A DNA stretch of 64,000 bases, taken from Arthrobacter gandavensis. GTDB lineage: Bacteria; Actinomycetota; Actinomycetes; Actinomycetales; Micrococcaceae. Positions 8,304 through 16,661 of this stretch are shown one piece after another; within the stretch, counting starts at the first letter, position 1; each line of letters starts with the position of its first letter. The notes under the pieces are model-generated. The model was not told the DNA's origin. It saw nothing but the letters and a program-made list of their open reading frames with translations, and made no database searches. The DNA is taken from contig NZ_VTFU01000004.1 of the NCBI RefSeq assembly GCF_009192735.1, forward strand, positions 461,323 through 525,322. The letters are read 5' to 3'. The position numbers were made by a program, and so were the translations under genes.

Positions 8304-8353
8304 GATAAGCACACTTACTACCATCCCGTAAAGAGGTAGTAAGTACACTTATC
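8304..8353. promoter_or_regulatory. Long imperfect inverted repeat between divergent genes
   Basis: GATAAG plus ACTTACTACC (8304-8322) is mirrored by GGTAGTAAGT plus CTTATC (8335-8353): 16 of 19 positions pair, with a 12-base spacer. It lies 74 bases upstream of the envelope operon on the minus strand and about 155 bases before the plus-strand membrane gene. It could be a regulator operator or a leader hairpin. Nothing else is evident in the 8231-8508 gap. Confidence 0.5.
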
Positions 8354-8508
8354 AACAGACTTTCCGGGCTGCCGGCAGGTGATCGCAGGGTGGCCCCTTT
8401 CTCACCTCCACGCCCTTGTGCAGGTTCAGGCCTGCGTGGTTTGCTGGCGACCACGATTCCCCGCCCGTCAGGAGAACCGATTCCCATTCGAAGTCAGAGG
8501 AGATTCCA

Positions 8509-9048
8509 GTGGCAGGAAACCTGCTTGCCCGATCCGTGCATGACCTCACTGCGGCAGCATGGTTCGGAGGTTCATTGATGGGCGCCATAGGCCTGAACGG
8601 CGCGGCCGCCGAGGCCAAGGACCCGGCGGAGCGTACGCGCCTTTCCAGCCTGGGATGGAAGAAATGGGCCCCGGTCCAGTCGGCCGCGATCCTCTCCCAT
8701 TTCGTAGCCGGCCTGGCGCTCATCGGCGACAACAAGGGCCGGGTGGCAAAGCAGGAGGGCGTTGGATCCTCAACCGTCTACAAAACCGGTGTCACCGTGG
8801 TGGGCGCACTGGTGACTCTCTATGCAGGCATAGTGGGGCGAAAGGTGGAGAAGTACTCCGAGGAGGGGGCCGTTGGCGCCACGGAACCGCATCCGGCCGC
8901 GTCCAAGGAGCTGAAATCGGCGCAGCGCCAGCTGAAGCTTCTGCAGTGGTCCATCCCGGTATTTTCAGGCGCCGTAATCGTCATGGGCGCGCAGCAGGGT
9001 GAGATGCAGCGGGCCACCAATGTCCTCCAGGGCCTCCTGCGCTCCTAG
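8509..9048 (+). CDS. Conserved hypothetical integral membrane protein
   Basis: I cannot assign a family name. The 179-residue protein has hydrophobic stretches near residues 15-32, 60-78, 95-113 and 148-165, suggesting about four membrane segments. Charged loops contain AAEAKDPAERTRLSSLGWKK. GTG 8509 is chosen because AGAGGAGA precedes it; the open frame extends 31 codons upstream without a ribosome site. It is divergent from the DUF3618/holin-X operon and shares the region with the 8304-8353 inverted repeat, hinting at coordinated expression. Confidence 0.65.
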   Translation: MAGNLLARSVHDLTAAAWFGGSLMGAIGLNGAAAEAKDPAERTRLSSLGWKKWAPVQSAAILSHFVAGLALIGDNKGRVAKQEGVGSSTVYKTGVTVVGALVTLYAGIVGRKVEKYSEEGAVGATEPHPAASKELKSAQRQLKLLQWSIPVFSGAVIVMGAQQGEMQRATNVLQGLLRS

Positions 9049-9179
9049 GCCAGCAGCGCTTCCCGGCCGGTTTCCCCCCATCCCGGCCGGGGCGCCCCTC
9101 CCCCAGTGCGCCCGTCATTTTCGAGTTTGACCGCGTCGAAAGCTATACATCCTTCGGCGGCCATGGTTATCTTCAGACG

Positions 9180-10649
9180 ATGGGTGCCGAAGTGAACAGC
9201 AAAACGTACAGCCGCGAGCAGCGCACGCGTTACCGCCAGCGGCTGCTGGAAAACCTGGACCGCTTTGCCGGTTATCTTTCCACCGCCAAATTTGCCGACA
9301 CCTGCAGCATCGGCCTCGAACTTGAGCTGAATCTGACGACCCAGGACTTCGCTCCCGCTCTGAGGAACGCCGCCGTCCTGGAGGAGATCGCGGATCCCGC
9401 CTTCCAGACCGAGATCGGTGCCTTCAACATCGAGATGAACCATCCCGCTCTTTCCATCAAGGGCTCCGGGCTCAGGGACCTCGAAGACTCTCTCCGGCAC
9501 CAGCTGAACCGTGCCGACACACGGGCAGCCGATGTTAAAACCGAGATCCTCATGGTCGGGATCCTGCCGACACTTCAGCCGGCGGTGCTGGAGGACAAGG
9601 AATGGCTCAGCGCGGGCAAGCGCTACGCCGCACTGAACACGTCCGTTTTGCAGGCACGCGGCGAAGACGTGCTGGTGGACCTGCCGGGCGCTGAACCATT
9701 GTCCTTCTACGCCAAGAACATAGCTCCGGAGGCGGCGTGCACCTCGGTGCAGCTTCACCTTGAGGTTAGCCCGGAGGACTTTGCGCCGGCATGGAACGCC
9801 GCCCAGATCATCGCCGCCCCACAGGTTGCCCTGGCGGCCAACTCCCCGGTTTTCCTGGAGCACATCCTTTGGCATGAGACCCGCATCGAACTCTTCAAGC
9901 AGGCCATCGACACCCGCCCTCCCGAGATGAGGAATCAGGGTGTGCGGCCGCGGGTATGGTTCGGGGAACGGTGGATCACCTCAATTTTTGACTTGTTCGA
10001 GGAGAATGTCCGCTACTTCCCTGCGCTTCTGCCCGAGTTGTCGCGCAGCAGCGGAGGATCCACGGGAGCCGGGGCTCCCCTGCTCCCGGAGCTGCGCCTG
10101 CACAACGGAACGGTCTACCGATGGAACCGCCCCATCTATGATCCCGGGGAGCACACCCCAAACCTGCGTCTGGAGAACCGGATCCTTCCGGCGGGCCCCA
10201 CCGTGCTTGACGTTGTTTCCAACGCAGCCTTCTTTTACGGACTTGTCCACCATCTGCGCACCGCCGACCGCCCCCTCTGGAGCCGCCTGGCCTTCAAGAG
10301 TGCGGCTGATAATTTCCTCGCCTGCGCCCGTTCAGGCTTGGAAGCGACCGTCTACTGGCCCGGCATTGGGGAGACTCCTGTGGCGGAACTGATTATCCGC
10401 CACCTGATTCCACAAGCCGCGGAGGGGCTCCGCGAGCTTGGCGTGGACGACCATCTCATTGGGCGGTACTTGGATGTGATCCGGGAACGAGCCCGCACGG
10501 AGCAGAACGGCGCCTCCTGGCAAATTGCCTATCTGCGCCGGCTTGAGAGCCAGGGCATGGAACGCAGGCCCGCTCTCGCGGAAATGACGCGGCGGTACTG
10601 GGAAAACATGCACACGAACGCCCCCGTGCATGAGTGGCCGGTCGACTGA
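9180..10649 (+). CDS. Glutamate-cysteine ligase family (GCS2-type) carboxylate-amine ligase
   Basis: The 489-residue protein has the GCS2 fold signature: SIGLELELNL near residue 41 (metal/glutamate site), EIGAFNIEMNHPAL near 78, and LRLENRILPAGPTVLDVV near 340. GCS2 enzymes join glutamate to cysteine or other amines using ATP. Actinobacteria of this group normally use mycothiol rather than glutathione, so the true substrate may differ; no glutathione synthetase or ergothioneine genes are adjacent. Some relatives are annotated simply as glutamate-cysteine ligase. TTATCT lies seven bases before the ATG, so it may be leaderless. Confidence 0.75.
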   Translation: MGAEVNSKTYSREQRTRYRQRLLENLDRFAGYLSTAKFADTCSIGLELELNLTTQDFAPALRNAAVLEEIADPAFQTEIGAFNIEMNHPALSIKGSGLRDLEDSLRHQLNRADTRAADVKTEILMVGILPTLQPAVLEDKEWLSAGKRYAALNTSVLQARGEDVLVDLPGAEPLSFYAKNIAPEAACTSVQLHLEVSPEDFAPAWNAAQIIAAPQVALAANSPVFLEHILWHETRIELFKQAIDTRPPEMRNQGVRPRVWFGERWITSIFDLFEENVRYFPALLPELSRSSGGSTGAGAPLLPELRLHNGTVYRWNRPIYDPGEHTPNLRLENRILPAGPTVLDVVSNAAFFYGLVHHLRTADRPLWSRLAFKSAADNFLACARSGLEATVYWPGIGETPVAELIIRHLIPQAAEGLRELGVDDHLIGRYLDVIRERARTEQNGASWQIAYLRRLESQGMERRPALAEMTRRYWENMHTNAPVHEWPVD

Positions 10650-10702
10650 TCCGCGCCCGCGAAAAAATCTTGCCTGTTTGGGCGTCAAAACCACTTCCGG
10701 TT

Positions 10703-10729
10703 CTGGCACTCGCATATGTCGAGTGCTAA
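10703..10729. promoter_or_regulatory. CIRCE element (HrcA operator) upstream of hsp20
   Basis: CTGGCACTC, nine bases, then GAGTGCTAA. The CIRCE consensus is TTAGCACTC-N9-GAGTGCTAA; the right arm matches 9 of 9 and the left arm 7 of 9, with exact spacing. It is the binding site of the HrcA heat-shock repressor. Confidence 0.82.
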
Positions 10730-10741
10730 TCTAATTTCATT

Positions 10742-10762
10742 CTTGAGCCGATGTGACTCAAG
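10742..10762. promoter_or_regulatory. HAIR element (HspR operator) upstream of hsp20
   Basis: CTTGAGC, seven bases, ACTCAAG. The HspR-associated inverted repeat is CTTGAGT-N7-ACTCAAG, so 13 of 14 arm bases match with exact spacing. It begins 12 bases after the CIRCE element and ends 71 bases before the hsp20 start. Confidence 0.82.
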
Positions 10763-10833
10763 TTATCGACCCTTCTGAAGTTCCGAATATCGATTCGCCT
10801 GCCGAGCAGGTGGGCGTTAGGAGTTGATGACAG

Positions 10834-11433
10834 ATGGCCATGAAGTTTGATCCATTCCGCGAGCTCGACCGTATGGCAGGAGCCCTGCTGGACCCGCGGC
10901 AGCGGCTGCGGTTGATGCCGATTGATCTGTACCGCGAGGGCGACCATTACATCCTGAATGCCGATTTGCCCGGCATCGATCCCGGTTCAGTCGACGTGGA
11001 TGTGGACGGCCAGTTGCTGACCATCCGTGCAGAACGCACGATCCAAGCCGGCGACACCGTTACCTGGCTGACCCGGGAACGTGAGTCCGGTTCCTTCCTG
11101 CGCCAGCTGAACCTCGGCCAGGGAATCAATATTGAGGGCATCTCCGCGAAGTACGAGAACGGAGTCCTCAGCGTTCTGATTCCCGTCAGCGAACGGGCGA
11201 AGCCGCGCAAGATCGAGGTGTCTTCCTCCTACAAGGATTCAAACACCATCAGCGGTGAGTCCAGTTCGGAATCGGTCACCTCGTCGGCTAGTGGCTCAGG
11301 ATCCTCCGGCTCAATGTCGGGTTCGGGCTCTGGCTCCGGGTCTGATTCCTGGTCCTCCGGCTCCGGGTCGTCAGGGTCGGGGTCCGGGTCTTCCGGAGCG
11401 GGCTCTTCGGGTGACCAGGGCTCCGGCATCTAG
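10834..11433 (+). CDS. Hsp20/alpha-crystallin family small heat-shock protein
   Basis: Residues 28-125 form the alpha-crystallin domain: PIDLYREGDHYILNADLPGI, then VDVDVDGQLLTIRAER and the closing KYENGVLSVLIPV. It is an ATP-independent holdase for unfolding proteins. Residues from about 135 to 199 are almost entirely Ser and Gly with a few Asp, Thr and Ala, a low-complexity tail absent from typical bacterial Hsp20s of about 140-150 residues. The start ATG has AGGAGT some 14 bases upstream. CIRCE and HAIR operators upstream argue for joint HrcA and HspR repression. Confidence 0.93.
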   Translation: MAMKFDPFRELDRMAGALLDPRQRLRLMPIDLYREGDHYILNADLPGIDPGSVDVDVDGQLLTIRAERTIQAGDTVTWLTRERESGSFLRQLNLGQGINIEGISAKYENGVLSVLIPVSERAKPRKIEVSSSYKDSNTISGESSSESVTSSASGSGSSGSMSGSGSGSGSDSWSSGSGSSGSGSGSSGAGSSGDQGSGI

Positions 11434-11450
11434 GAACCCACTTAACCAGC

Positions 11451-11483
11451 GGCGGCGCCCCACCCGAAAGGTGAGGCGCCGCC
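11451..11483. terminator. Bidirectional terminator between hsp20 and icd
   Basis: GGCGGCGCC at 11451 pairs with GGCGCCGCC ending at 11483, with an additional CACC/GGTG pair and a CGAAA loop. The two genes converge on it. Confidence 0.75.
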
Positions 11484-11507
11484 GTCGTGCGCTGAAGCGT
11501 CCGGACT

Positions 11508-12728
11508 TTAGCCCAGGCGGGTCTTCAGGTTGGCGTCAAGCTCAGCGAGGAATTCCTCGGTGGTCAGGTACGGCTGGTCCGGTCCGACCAACAGTGCCAG
11601 GTCCTTGGTCATCTTGCCGGATTCGACCGTCTTGATGACAACGTCTTCAAGGGTCTGGGCGAAGTTGGTGACCTCGGGGGTGTTGTCCAGCTTGCCGCGG
11701 TGCATCAGGCCGCGGGTCCACGCGAAGATCGAAGCGATCGGGTTCGTGGAGGTGGGCTTGCCCTGCTGGTGCTGGCGGTAGTGGCGCGTGACCGTACCGT
11801 GAGCTGCTTCGGCCTCGACGGTCTGGCCGTCCGGGGTCATCAGCACGGAGGTCATCAGGCCCAGCGAGCCGAAGCCCTGTGCCACGGTGTCGGACTGGAC
11901 GTCGCCGTCGTAGTTCTTGCAGGCCCAGACGTAGCCGCCTTCCCACTTCATCGCGGAGGCAACCATGTCATCGATCAGGCGGTGCTCGTAGGTGAGGCCG
12001 GCTGCTTCGAACTGGTCCTTGAACTCGGCGTCGAAGACTTCCTGGAACAGGTCCTTGAACTGGCCGTCATAGGCCTTCAGGATCGTGTTCTTGGTGGAGA
12101 GGTACACCGGGTAGTTCCGCTGCAGGCCGTAGGCGAAGGACGCCCGGGCGAAGTCGCGGATCGAGTCGTTGAAGTTGTACATGCCCATGGCCACGCCGCC
12201 GTCGTCACCGTAGGTGACAACCTGGGTCTTGATTTCTTCCCCGCCGTCCTTGGGGGTGTACGTCAGCGTCAGGGTGCCGGCGCCCGGAACCTTGAAGTTG
12301 GTGGCCTTGTACTGGTCGCCGTGTGCGTGGCGGCCAATGATGATCGGCTTGTTCCAGCCCGGGACCAGGCGCGGGATGTTGGAAATGATGATCGGTTCAC
12401 GGAAAACGACGCCGCCGAGGATGTTGCGGATGGTTCCGTTCGGGGAAACCCACATCTTCTTCAGGCCGAATTCTTCGACACGTGCCTCGTCCGGAGTGAT
12501 GGTTGCGCACTTAACGCCCACGCCGTGTTCCTTGATGGCGTTGGCAGCGTCGATGGTGACCTGGTCGTCAGTGGCATCACGGTTCTGGATGGAGAGGTCG
12601 TAGTACTTCAGGTCTACGTCCAGGTACGGGTTGATCAGACGGTCCTTGATGAACTGCCAGATGATGCGGGTCATCTCGTCGCCGTCGAGTTCTACAACAG
12701 AACCCACAACCTTGATTTTCTCAGCCAC
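11508..12728 (-). CDS. icd: NADP-dependent isocitrate dehydrogenase
   Basis: This 406-residue protein is the dimeric, eukaryote-like type of isocitrate dehydrogenase, oxidising isocitrate to 2-oxoglutarate with NADPH formation in the TCA cycle. Signatures include [13 protein letters not shown] near the N terminus, [20 protein letters not shown] (20 residues) and [15 protein letters not shown] [21 protein letters not shown] chose GTG 12728 because AAGGAG lies just before it; an upstream in-frame ATG at 12812 would add 28 poorly conserved residues. It is the next gene after purH on the same strand, separated by a terminator. Confidence 0.95.
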   Translation of the reverse strand: MAEKIKVVGSVVELDGDEMTRIIWQFIKDRLINPYLDVDLKYYDLSIQNRDATDDQVTIDAANAIKEHGVGVKCATITPDEARVEEFGLKKMWVSPNGTIRNILGGVVFREPIIISNIPRLVPGWNKPIIIGRHAHGDQYKATNFKVPGAGTLTLTYTPKDGGEEIKTQVVTYGDDGGVAMGMYNFNDSIRDFARASFAYGLQRNYPVYLSTKNTILKAYDGQFKDLFQEVFDAEFKDQFEAAGLTYEHRLIDDMVASAMKWEGGYVWACKNYDGDVQSDTVAQGFGSLGLMTSVLMTPDGQTVEAEAAHGTVTRHYRQHQQGKPTSTNPIASIFAWTRGLMHRGKLDNTPEVTNFAQTLEDVVIKTVESGKMTKDLALLVGPDQPYLTTEEFLAELDANLKTRLG

Positions 12729-12843
12729 ACGATCTCCTTGTGTGTTGGTGGGCACCGGAGCATGACTTGTGGCATGACGGAGCCCGTCTTTTTGGTCTGT
12801 ATTTGTGTCCAACTATGCCACAGCCCACTCGGGCCGCCCTAAA

Positions 12844-12878
12844 CCCCGGGACCGCAGATTACTCGTGCGGTCCCGGGG
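12844..12878 (-). terminator. Terminator of purH
   Basis: CCCCGGGACCGCA (12844-12856) and TGCGGTCCCGGGG (12866-12878) form a perfect 13-bp stem with a nine-base loop; on the minus strand TTTAGGG follows. It lies just past the purH stop. Confidence 0.75.
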
Positions 12879-12902
12879 CGTAACGGCGGACGGGCGGCGT
12901 TC

Positions 12903-14516
12903 CTAGTGGAAGAAGTGCCGGGCGCCGGTGAAGTACATGGTCACGCCCGCGGCGTTGGCCGCTTCAATGACTTCGTTGTCACGGATGGATCCGCCGGGCT
13001 GGACGACGGCACGGATGCCGGCGTCAAGAAGGATCTGCAGTCCGTCAGCGAACGGGAAGAACGCATCAGATGCAGCGACGGAACCGCGTGCACGTTCGTC
13101 GTCCGGCCCGCCAAGGGTGTTGGCGCGCTCGACGGCGAGGCGGCAGGAATCCACCCGGTTGACCTGGCCCATGCCCACGCCGACGGATGCACCGTTGTGC
13201 GCCAGCAGAATGGCGTTGGACTTGGCGGCACGCACTGCGGTCCAGGCAAAAGCCAGATCAGCAAGGGTTGCTTCATCCGCGGCGGCGCCGGACACGAGGG
13301 TCCAGTTCTCGGGGCTGTCACCCTCCGCCTGCATCTTGTCCGTCTTTTGGATCAGCATGCCCCCGGAGACCTGCCGGAATTCGGCCACGTTGCGGCCGTA
13401 CCCGTCAGGCAGGGTCAGCAGGCGGATGTTCTTCTTTGCGGAGAGGATTTCCACTGCTTCCGGCTCGAAGTCCGGGGCGATGACAACCTCGGTGAAGATG
13501 TCCTTCACTGTGGCGGCCATGCCGGCAGTGACGGTCCGGTTTGCTGCGATGACACCGCCAAAAGCGGATACCGGGTCGCAGGCGTGCGCCTTTGCGTGAG
13601 CATCCGCGATGGGGTCGGCCGCGTCCGGAGAAGCAACTGCGACACCGCAGGGATTTGCGTGCTTGACGACGGCGACCGCCGGCTCGTCAAAGTCGAAGGC
13701 TGCGCGCAGTGCGGCGTCGGCGTCCACGTAGTTGTTGTAGGACATCGCCTTTCCGTGCAGCTGGTCAGCCTGGGCGACGCCGGGCAGGGCGCTCTTATCC
13801 ACGTACAGAGCAGCGTCCTGGTGCGGGTTTTCCCCGTAACGCAGCACTTCCGAACGTTCCAGGGCCAGGCCGGTGTAGGCGGGCCAGGTGGCGCCTTCGG
13901 CGGTGCCGTCACCAAACTGTTCCGCGGTCCACGCAGCTACGGCAGTGTCATAAGCAGCGGTGGAGGCGAAGGCTTCGGCGGCCAGCCGGCGTCGCTGGTT
14001 CAGGTCAAAACCGCCCTCAGCGGCTGCCGCAACAACGTCCGAGTACTTATCGGGGTCCACCACGACGGCAACGGAAGGGTGGTTCTTTGCAGCGGCGCGG
14101 ACCATGGACGGTCCGCCAATGTCGATCTGCTCGACAACCTCGTCCTGGCTTGCTCCGGACTTCACGGTCTCCACGAACGGGTAGAGGTTCACGACCACCA
14201 GGTCAAAAGGCTCTATTTCCATGTCTTCCAGCTGGGCGACATGGTCTTCGCGGCGGCGGTCAGCCAGGATCCCGGCATGGATTCGGGGGTGCAGTGTCTT
14301 GACCCGGCCGTCGAGGCATTCCGCAAATCCGGTGACGTCAGCAACTTCAGTGACTTCAACCCCTGCCGCGGCGATCTGCTTCGCGGTGGAACCCGTGGAA
14401 ACGATGCTCACTCCGGCGGCGGCGAGACCCTGAGCGAGTTCGGTCAGCCCCGTCTTGTCGTAGACCGAGATCAGGGCCCGGCGGATAGGAATACGGTTCA
14501 GCGGCTGTGAGCTCAC
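12903..14516 (-). CDS. purH: Bifunctional AICAR transformylase/IMP cyclohydrolase PurH
   Basis: The 537-residue enzyme performs the last two steps of IMP synthesis. The N-terminal MGS-like cyclohydrolase domain starts [20 protein letters not shown] and carries [16 protein letters not shown] near residues 72-87. The transformylase domain carries RYGENPHQ (226-233) and KHANPCG (285-291), the formyl-transfer histidine motif. It uses 10-formyl-THF, tying it to glyA-folD and purU. Unusually, purN is not directly upstream: an HNH nuclease gene and an MFS gene lie between. No ZTP riboswitch is seen in the 44-base gap before its start. Confidence 0.97.
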   Translation of the reverse strand: MSSQPLNRIPIRRALISVYDKTGLTELAQGLAAAGVSIVSTGSTAKQIAAAGVEVTEVADVTGFAECLDGRVKTLHPRIHAGILADRRREDHVAQLEDMEIEPFDLVVVNLYPFVETVKSGASQDEVVEQIDIGGPSMVRAAAKNHPSVAVVVDPDKYSDVVAAAAEGGFDLNQRRRLAAEAFASTAAYDTAVAAWTAEQFGDGTAEGATWPAYTGLALERSEVLRYGENPHQDAALYVDKSALPGVAQADQLHGKAMSYNNYVDADAALRAAFDFDEPAVAVVKHANPCGVAVASPDAADPIADAHAKAHACDPVSAFGGVIAANRTVTAGMAATVKDIFTEVVIAPDFEPEAVEILSAKKNIRLLTLPDGYGRNVAEFRQVSGGMLIQKTDKMQAEGDSPENWTLVSGAAADEATLADLAFAWTAVRAAKSNAILLAHNGASVGVGMGQVNRVDSCRLAVERANTLGGPDDERARGSVAASDAFFPFADGLQILLDAGIRAVVQPGGSIRDNEVIEAANAAGVTMYFTGARHFFH

Positions 14517-14560
14517 TCAAATTCTCCAAAAGTGGGGGGTGTCGGTGGCACCAGTTTAGG

Positions 14561-16387
14561 TCACACGACCTTGCGGGACGGAGTGTGAAGCGCGGGTGGA
14601 TGCTGCTGCCGGATTCTCCCTCTGCCTCCCGGTGCAGCCGCGGCCTCTGCTGCCGTTGCCGGCAGGGGCGGCGCTGAGGACAGATATCGGTGACCGGTGG
14701 GAGTCGAGGTGACCACCAAGTGCCGGCTTGAGCCGGTAAACCGACCGCGGTCAGCGGCAAGTTCGACCGGGCGTGCCTCCCAGCCGGGTGCTTCCTTGGC
14801 TTGGTTGCAGGCCTGGCACAGGCCCTGGATGTTCTCGGCGTTGGTGGTGCCGCCGGCGTGGACGGGTTTGATGTGGTCGTAGTGCCGGATCGGTGCCCCG
14901 CACCAGGGTGTGCGGCAGACCTGGTCCCTGGCTGCGATCAGCCGGGCCAAACCGTGCGGCACCAACCGCGCCCTGGAATCCATGGCGGTGAGCTGCCCAC
15001 TGGTTGGGGACGTGTAGAGGCGGCGGAGCCAGACTTCGGTGTGCGGGTCCGGGCGCGGGGGTGGTGTTCCCCAGCTGCTCCAACCAGTTCTGCCGTTCCG
15101 GGCGCCACTGCTTTTAGCGGCATCTTTAGTCTCGGCCTCAGCCTGGTCCGGCTGGGATCCGCGAATCAGGTCCCTGGCCCACTGCGCCGCAACCATTCCA
15201 TAACCGGCCAGCACCGCCGGCTCCGCCCCGTCGGGAACAAACGGGGCCTCCTGCCCGGCGGCGGCCGATTCCGCAGAAACCAGAGGCTCTGGTTGTGTAG
15301 CGGGTGTGAGGCCAGACGCGGTTCCGGGAATGACACCGGCCCCGGCCCGGTGGGTGTTCCGGTTCCCGCTCCAGCCGCTCCCCGCTGTCGGAACCAGAAC
15401 AGCATCAGTGTCGTCCGAAGCGCCGTCCGGAGCGTCGTGCGGACCGGGGCCAGCTGCGGGACGGGTGTTTGTTGGGTCTGCGGGCAGGATTCCGTGCAGC
15501 AGGGCCTGGTCGGTCATGATCAGCTGCACCTCGATCCGGGCATCCTCAGCCCTGGCCTGTCCGGTGGCCCGTTCCACGAACGTGTCGGCCATGATCTGGC
15601 CCTTCGTGCGCGGATCCCCGGCCGCCCGCAACCGGTCCGCTTCCCGGGTCAGCGCCGCATACACTCCCACCCCCTGGGCCACCGGCAGCAGCGCGGTCAG
15701 ATACGTCATGGTGTCCGGTGCCGGACGGCAGGACACAAACCGCTCCGCAACAGCATGCGCGGCACGGTTGACCACCGCGTGCGGATCCAGGCCGTAGGAC
15801 AGGGACTTGATCCTGGCGATCAGCTTCCGGTCTCCGAGCTGCTCGAGCTCGGCCAGGTTCCCGGCGACCTGCCGGTCCACTTCCTGCCGGTCCGCCAGGG
15901 ACAGGCACGCGGCCTCCCGAACCAACAAGGTAGCCCGCCACTCACTGATCACCCCGGCCGAGAGCGCGGTCAGGGTGTGAGGCATTTCCGTGGTCAGGAT
16001 CCGGGCCAAGCCCAGCAGTTTGCCTCCGTGATGCGGGGACTCCCGGCGGGCCAAAGCGATCTCGGCGGCCACACCCTTGCCCAGCTGCCCGGCTTTCAGT
16101 CCCGCGGCGGCCTGGGCACGGCGGGTGGATGTGTCAAAGGCCGCAGCGGCGCGGGCCTGGGCGGCAGCAATAGCCCCTTTGAGGTCTTCGAGGGCACGGA
16201 TTTCCTCGATCAACCGGACGCGTTCCGCAGCCTCCAACTCCACGAGCATCCCGGCACCCGGAGCGACACTTGGGACGGGACCCGGGACTGCGCCCGTGCC
16301 GTCAACCGGCACGGCGCCCGGGACGGCACCCGGCACGGCAACCGGGCCGGCCGTTCCGCCGTCGTCGCTTCCTGTGGAGTAGTACAT
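14561..16387 (-). CDS. DUF222/13E12-type HNH endonuclease-like protein
   Basis: The 608-residue protein begins with a Val/Pro/Gly/Ala low-complexity tract (about 15-45), then a DUF222 helical domain (EEIRALEDLKGAIAAAQARA onward), a disordered middle (about 300-400), and a C-terminal HNH domain at about 480-540. The latter reads CRTPWCGAPIRHYDHIKPVH, then NAENIQGLCQACNQAKE, with Asn in place of the last His, as in many members of this group. Such genes are numerous and mobile in Micrococcaceae; their function is unproven, possibly a homing or defence nuclease. Here it splits the usual purN-purH pair. Confidence 0.85.
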   Translation of the reverse strand: MYYSTGSDDGGTAGPVAVPGAVPGAVPVDGTGAVPGPVPSVAPGAGMLVELEAAERVRLIEEIRALEDLKGAIAAAQARAAAAFDTSTRRAQAAAGLKAGQLGKGVAAEIALARRESPHHGGKLLGLARILTTEMPHTLTALSAGVISEWRATLLVREAACLSLADRQEVDRQVAGNLAELEQLGDRKLIARIKSLSYGLDPHAVVNRAAHAVAERFVSCRPAPDTMTYLTALLPVAQGVGVYAALTREADRLRAAGDPRTKGQIMADTFVERATGQARAEDARIEVQLIMTDQALLHGILPADPTNTRPAAGPGPHDAPDGASDDTDAVLVPTAGSGWSGNRNTHRAGAGVIPGTASGLTPATQPEPLVSAESAAAGQEAPFVPDGAEPAVLAGYGMVAAQWARDLIRGSQPDQAEAETKDAAKSSGARNGRTGWSSWGTPPPRPDPHTEVWLRRLYTSPTSGQLTAMDSRARLVPHGLARLIAARDQVCRTPWCGAPIRHYDHIKPVHAGGTTNAENIQGLCQACNQAKEAPGWEARPVELAADRGRFTGSSRHLVVTSTPTGHRYLSSAPPLPATAAEAAAAPGGRGRIRQQHPPALHTPSRKVV

Positions 16388-16552
16388 GTCTTCTATTTTA
16401 GTGATCCAGGCCCTATTTTCCGGGAGTTATGCATACTGGTCTCATACTCGAAAACTCCACAGCAGTTACCCGAGACCCGCTTCCAGGGAATGTCTTCCAT
16501 CCCCACGACGGTCCGTATGCGCGGCCTCCCATTCAATCCTCTTTTTGCTGTC

Positions 16553-16575
16553 CGATACGGTGCTTTGCCGTATCG
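16553..16575. promoter_or_regulatory. Inverted repeat, candidate operator of the MFS gene
   Basis: CGATACGG, seven bases, CCGTATCG. TTGCCG inside the right arm could serve as a -35 box, with TGTACA 17 bases on as a weak -10. It lies 87 bases before the transporter start. Size and symmetry suit a TetR- or GntR-type regulator, but none is encoded nearby. Confidence 0.45.
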
Positions 16576-16661
16576 TCCGGCCGGCGTTGTACAGTTTCCT
16601 CGGACCAGCCAAGAGGGCCGGCCCTCCCCGCCCGCCAGCCTCACGGAAGGCCACCCCACTC

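Noticed and set aside
10742..10772. TTGAGC within the HAIR element as the hsp20 -35 box
   Set aside because: No acceptable -10 hexamer occurs 16-19 bases downstream.
12906..14510. 534-codon plus-strand frame opposite purH
   Set aside because: Complete purH motifs lie on the other strand; the plus-strand translation is Gly/Val-rich shadow.
14517..14560. A second ZTP riboswitch before purH
   Set aside because: Only 44 bases separate purH from the HNH gene and none of the conserved pfl blocks is present.
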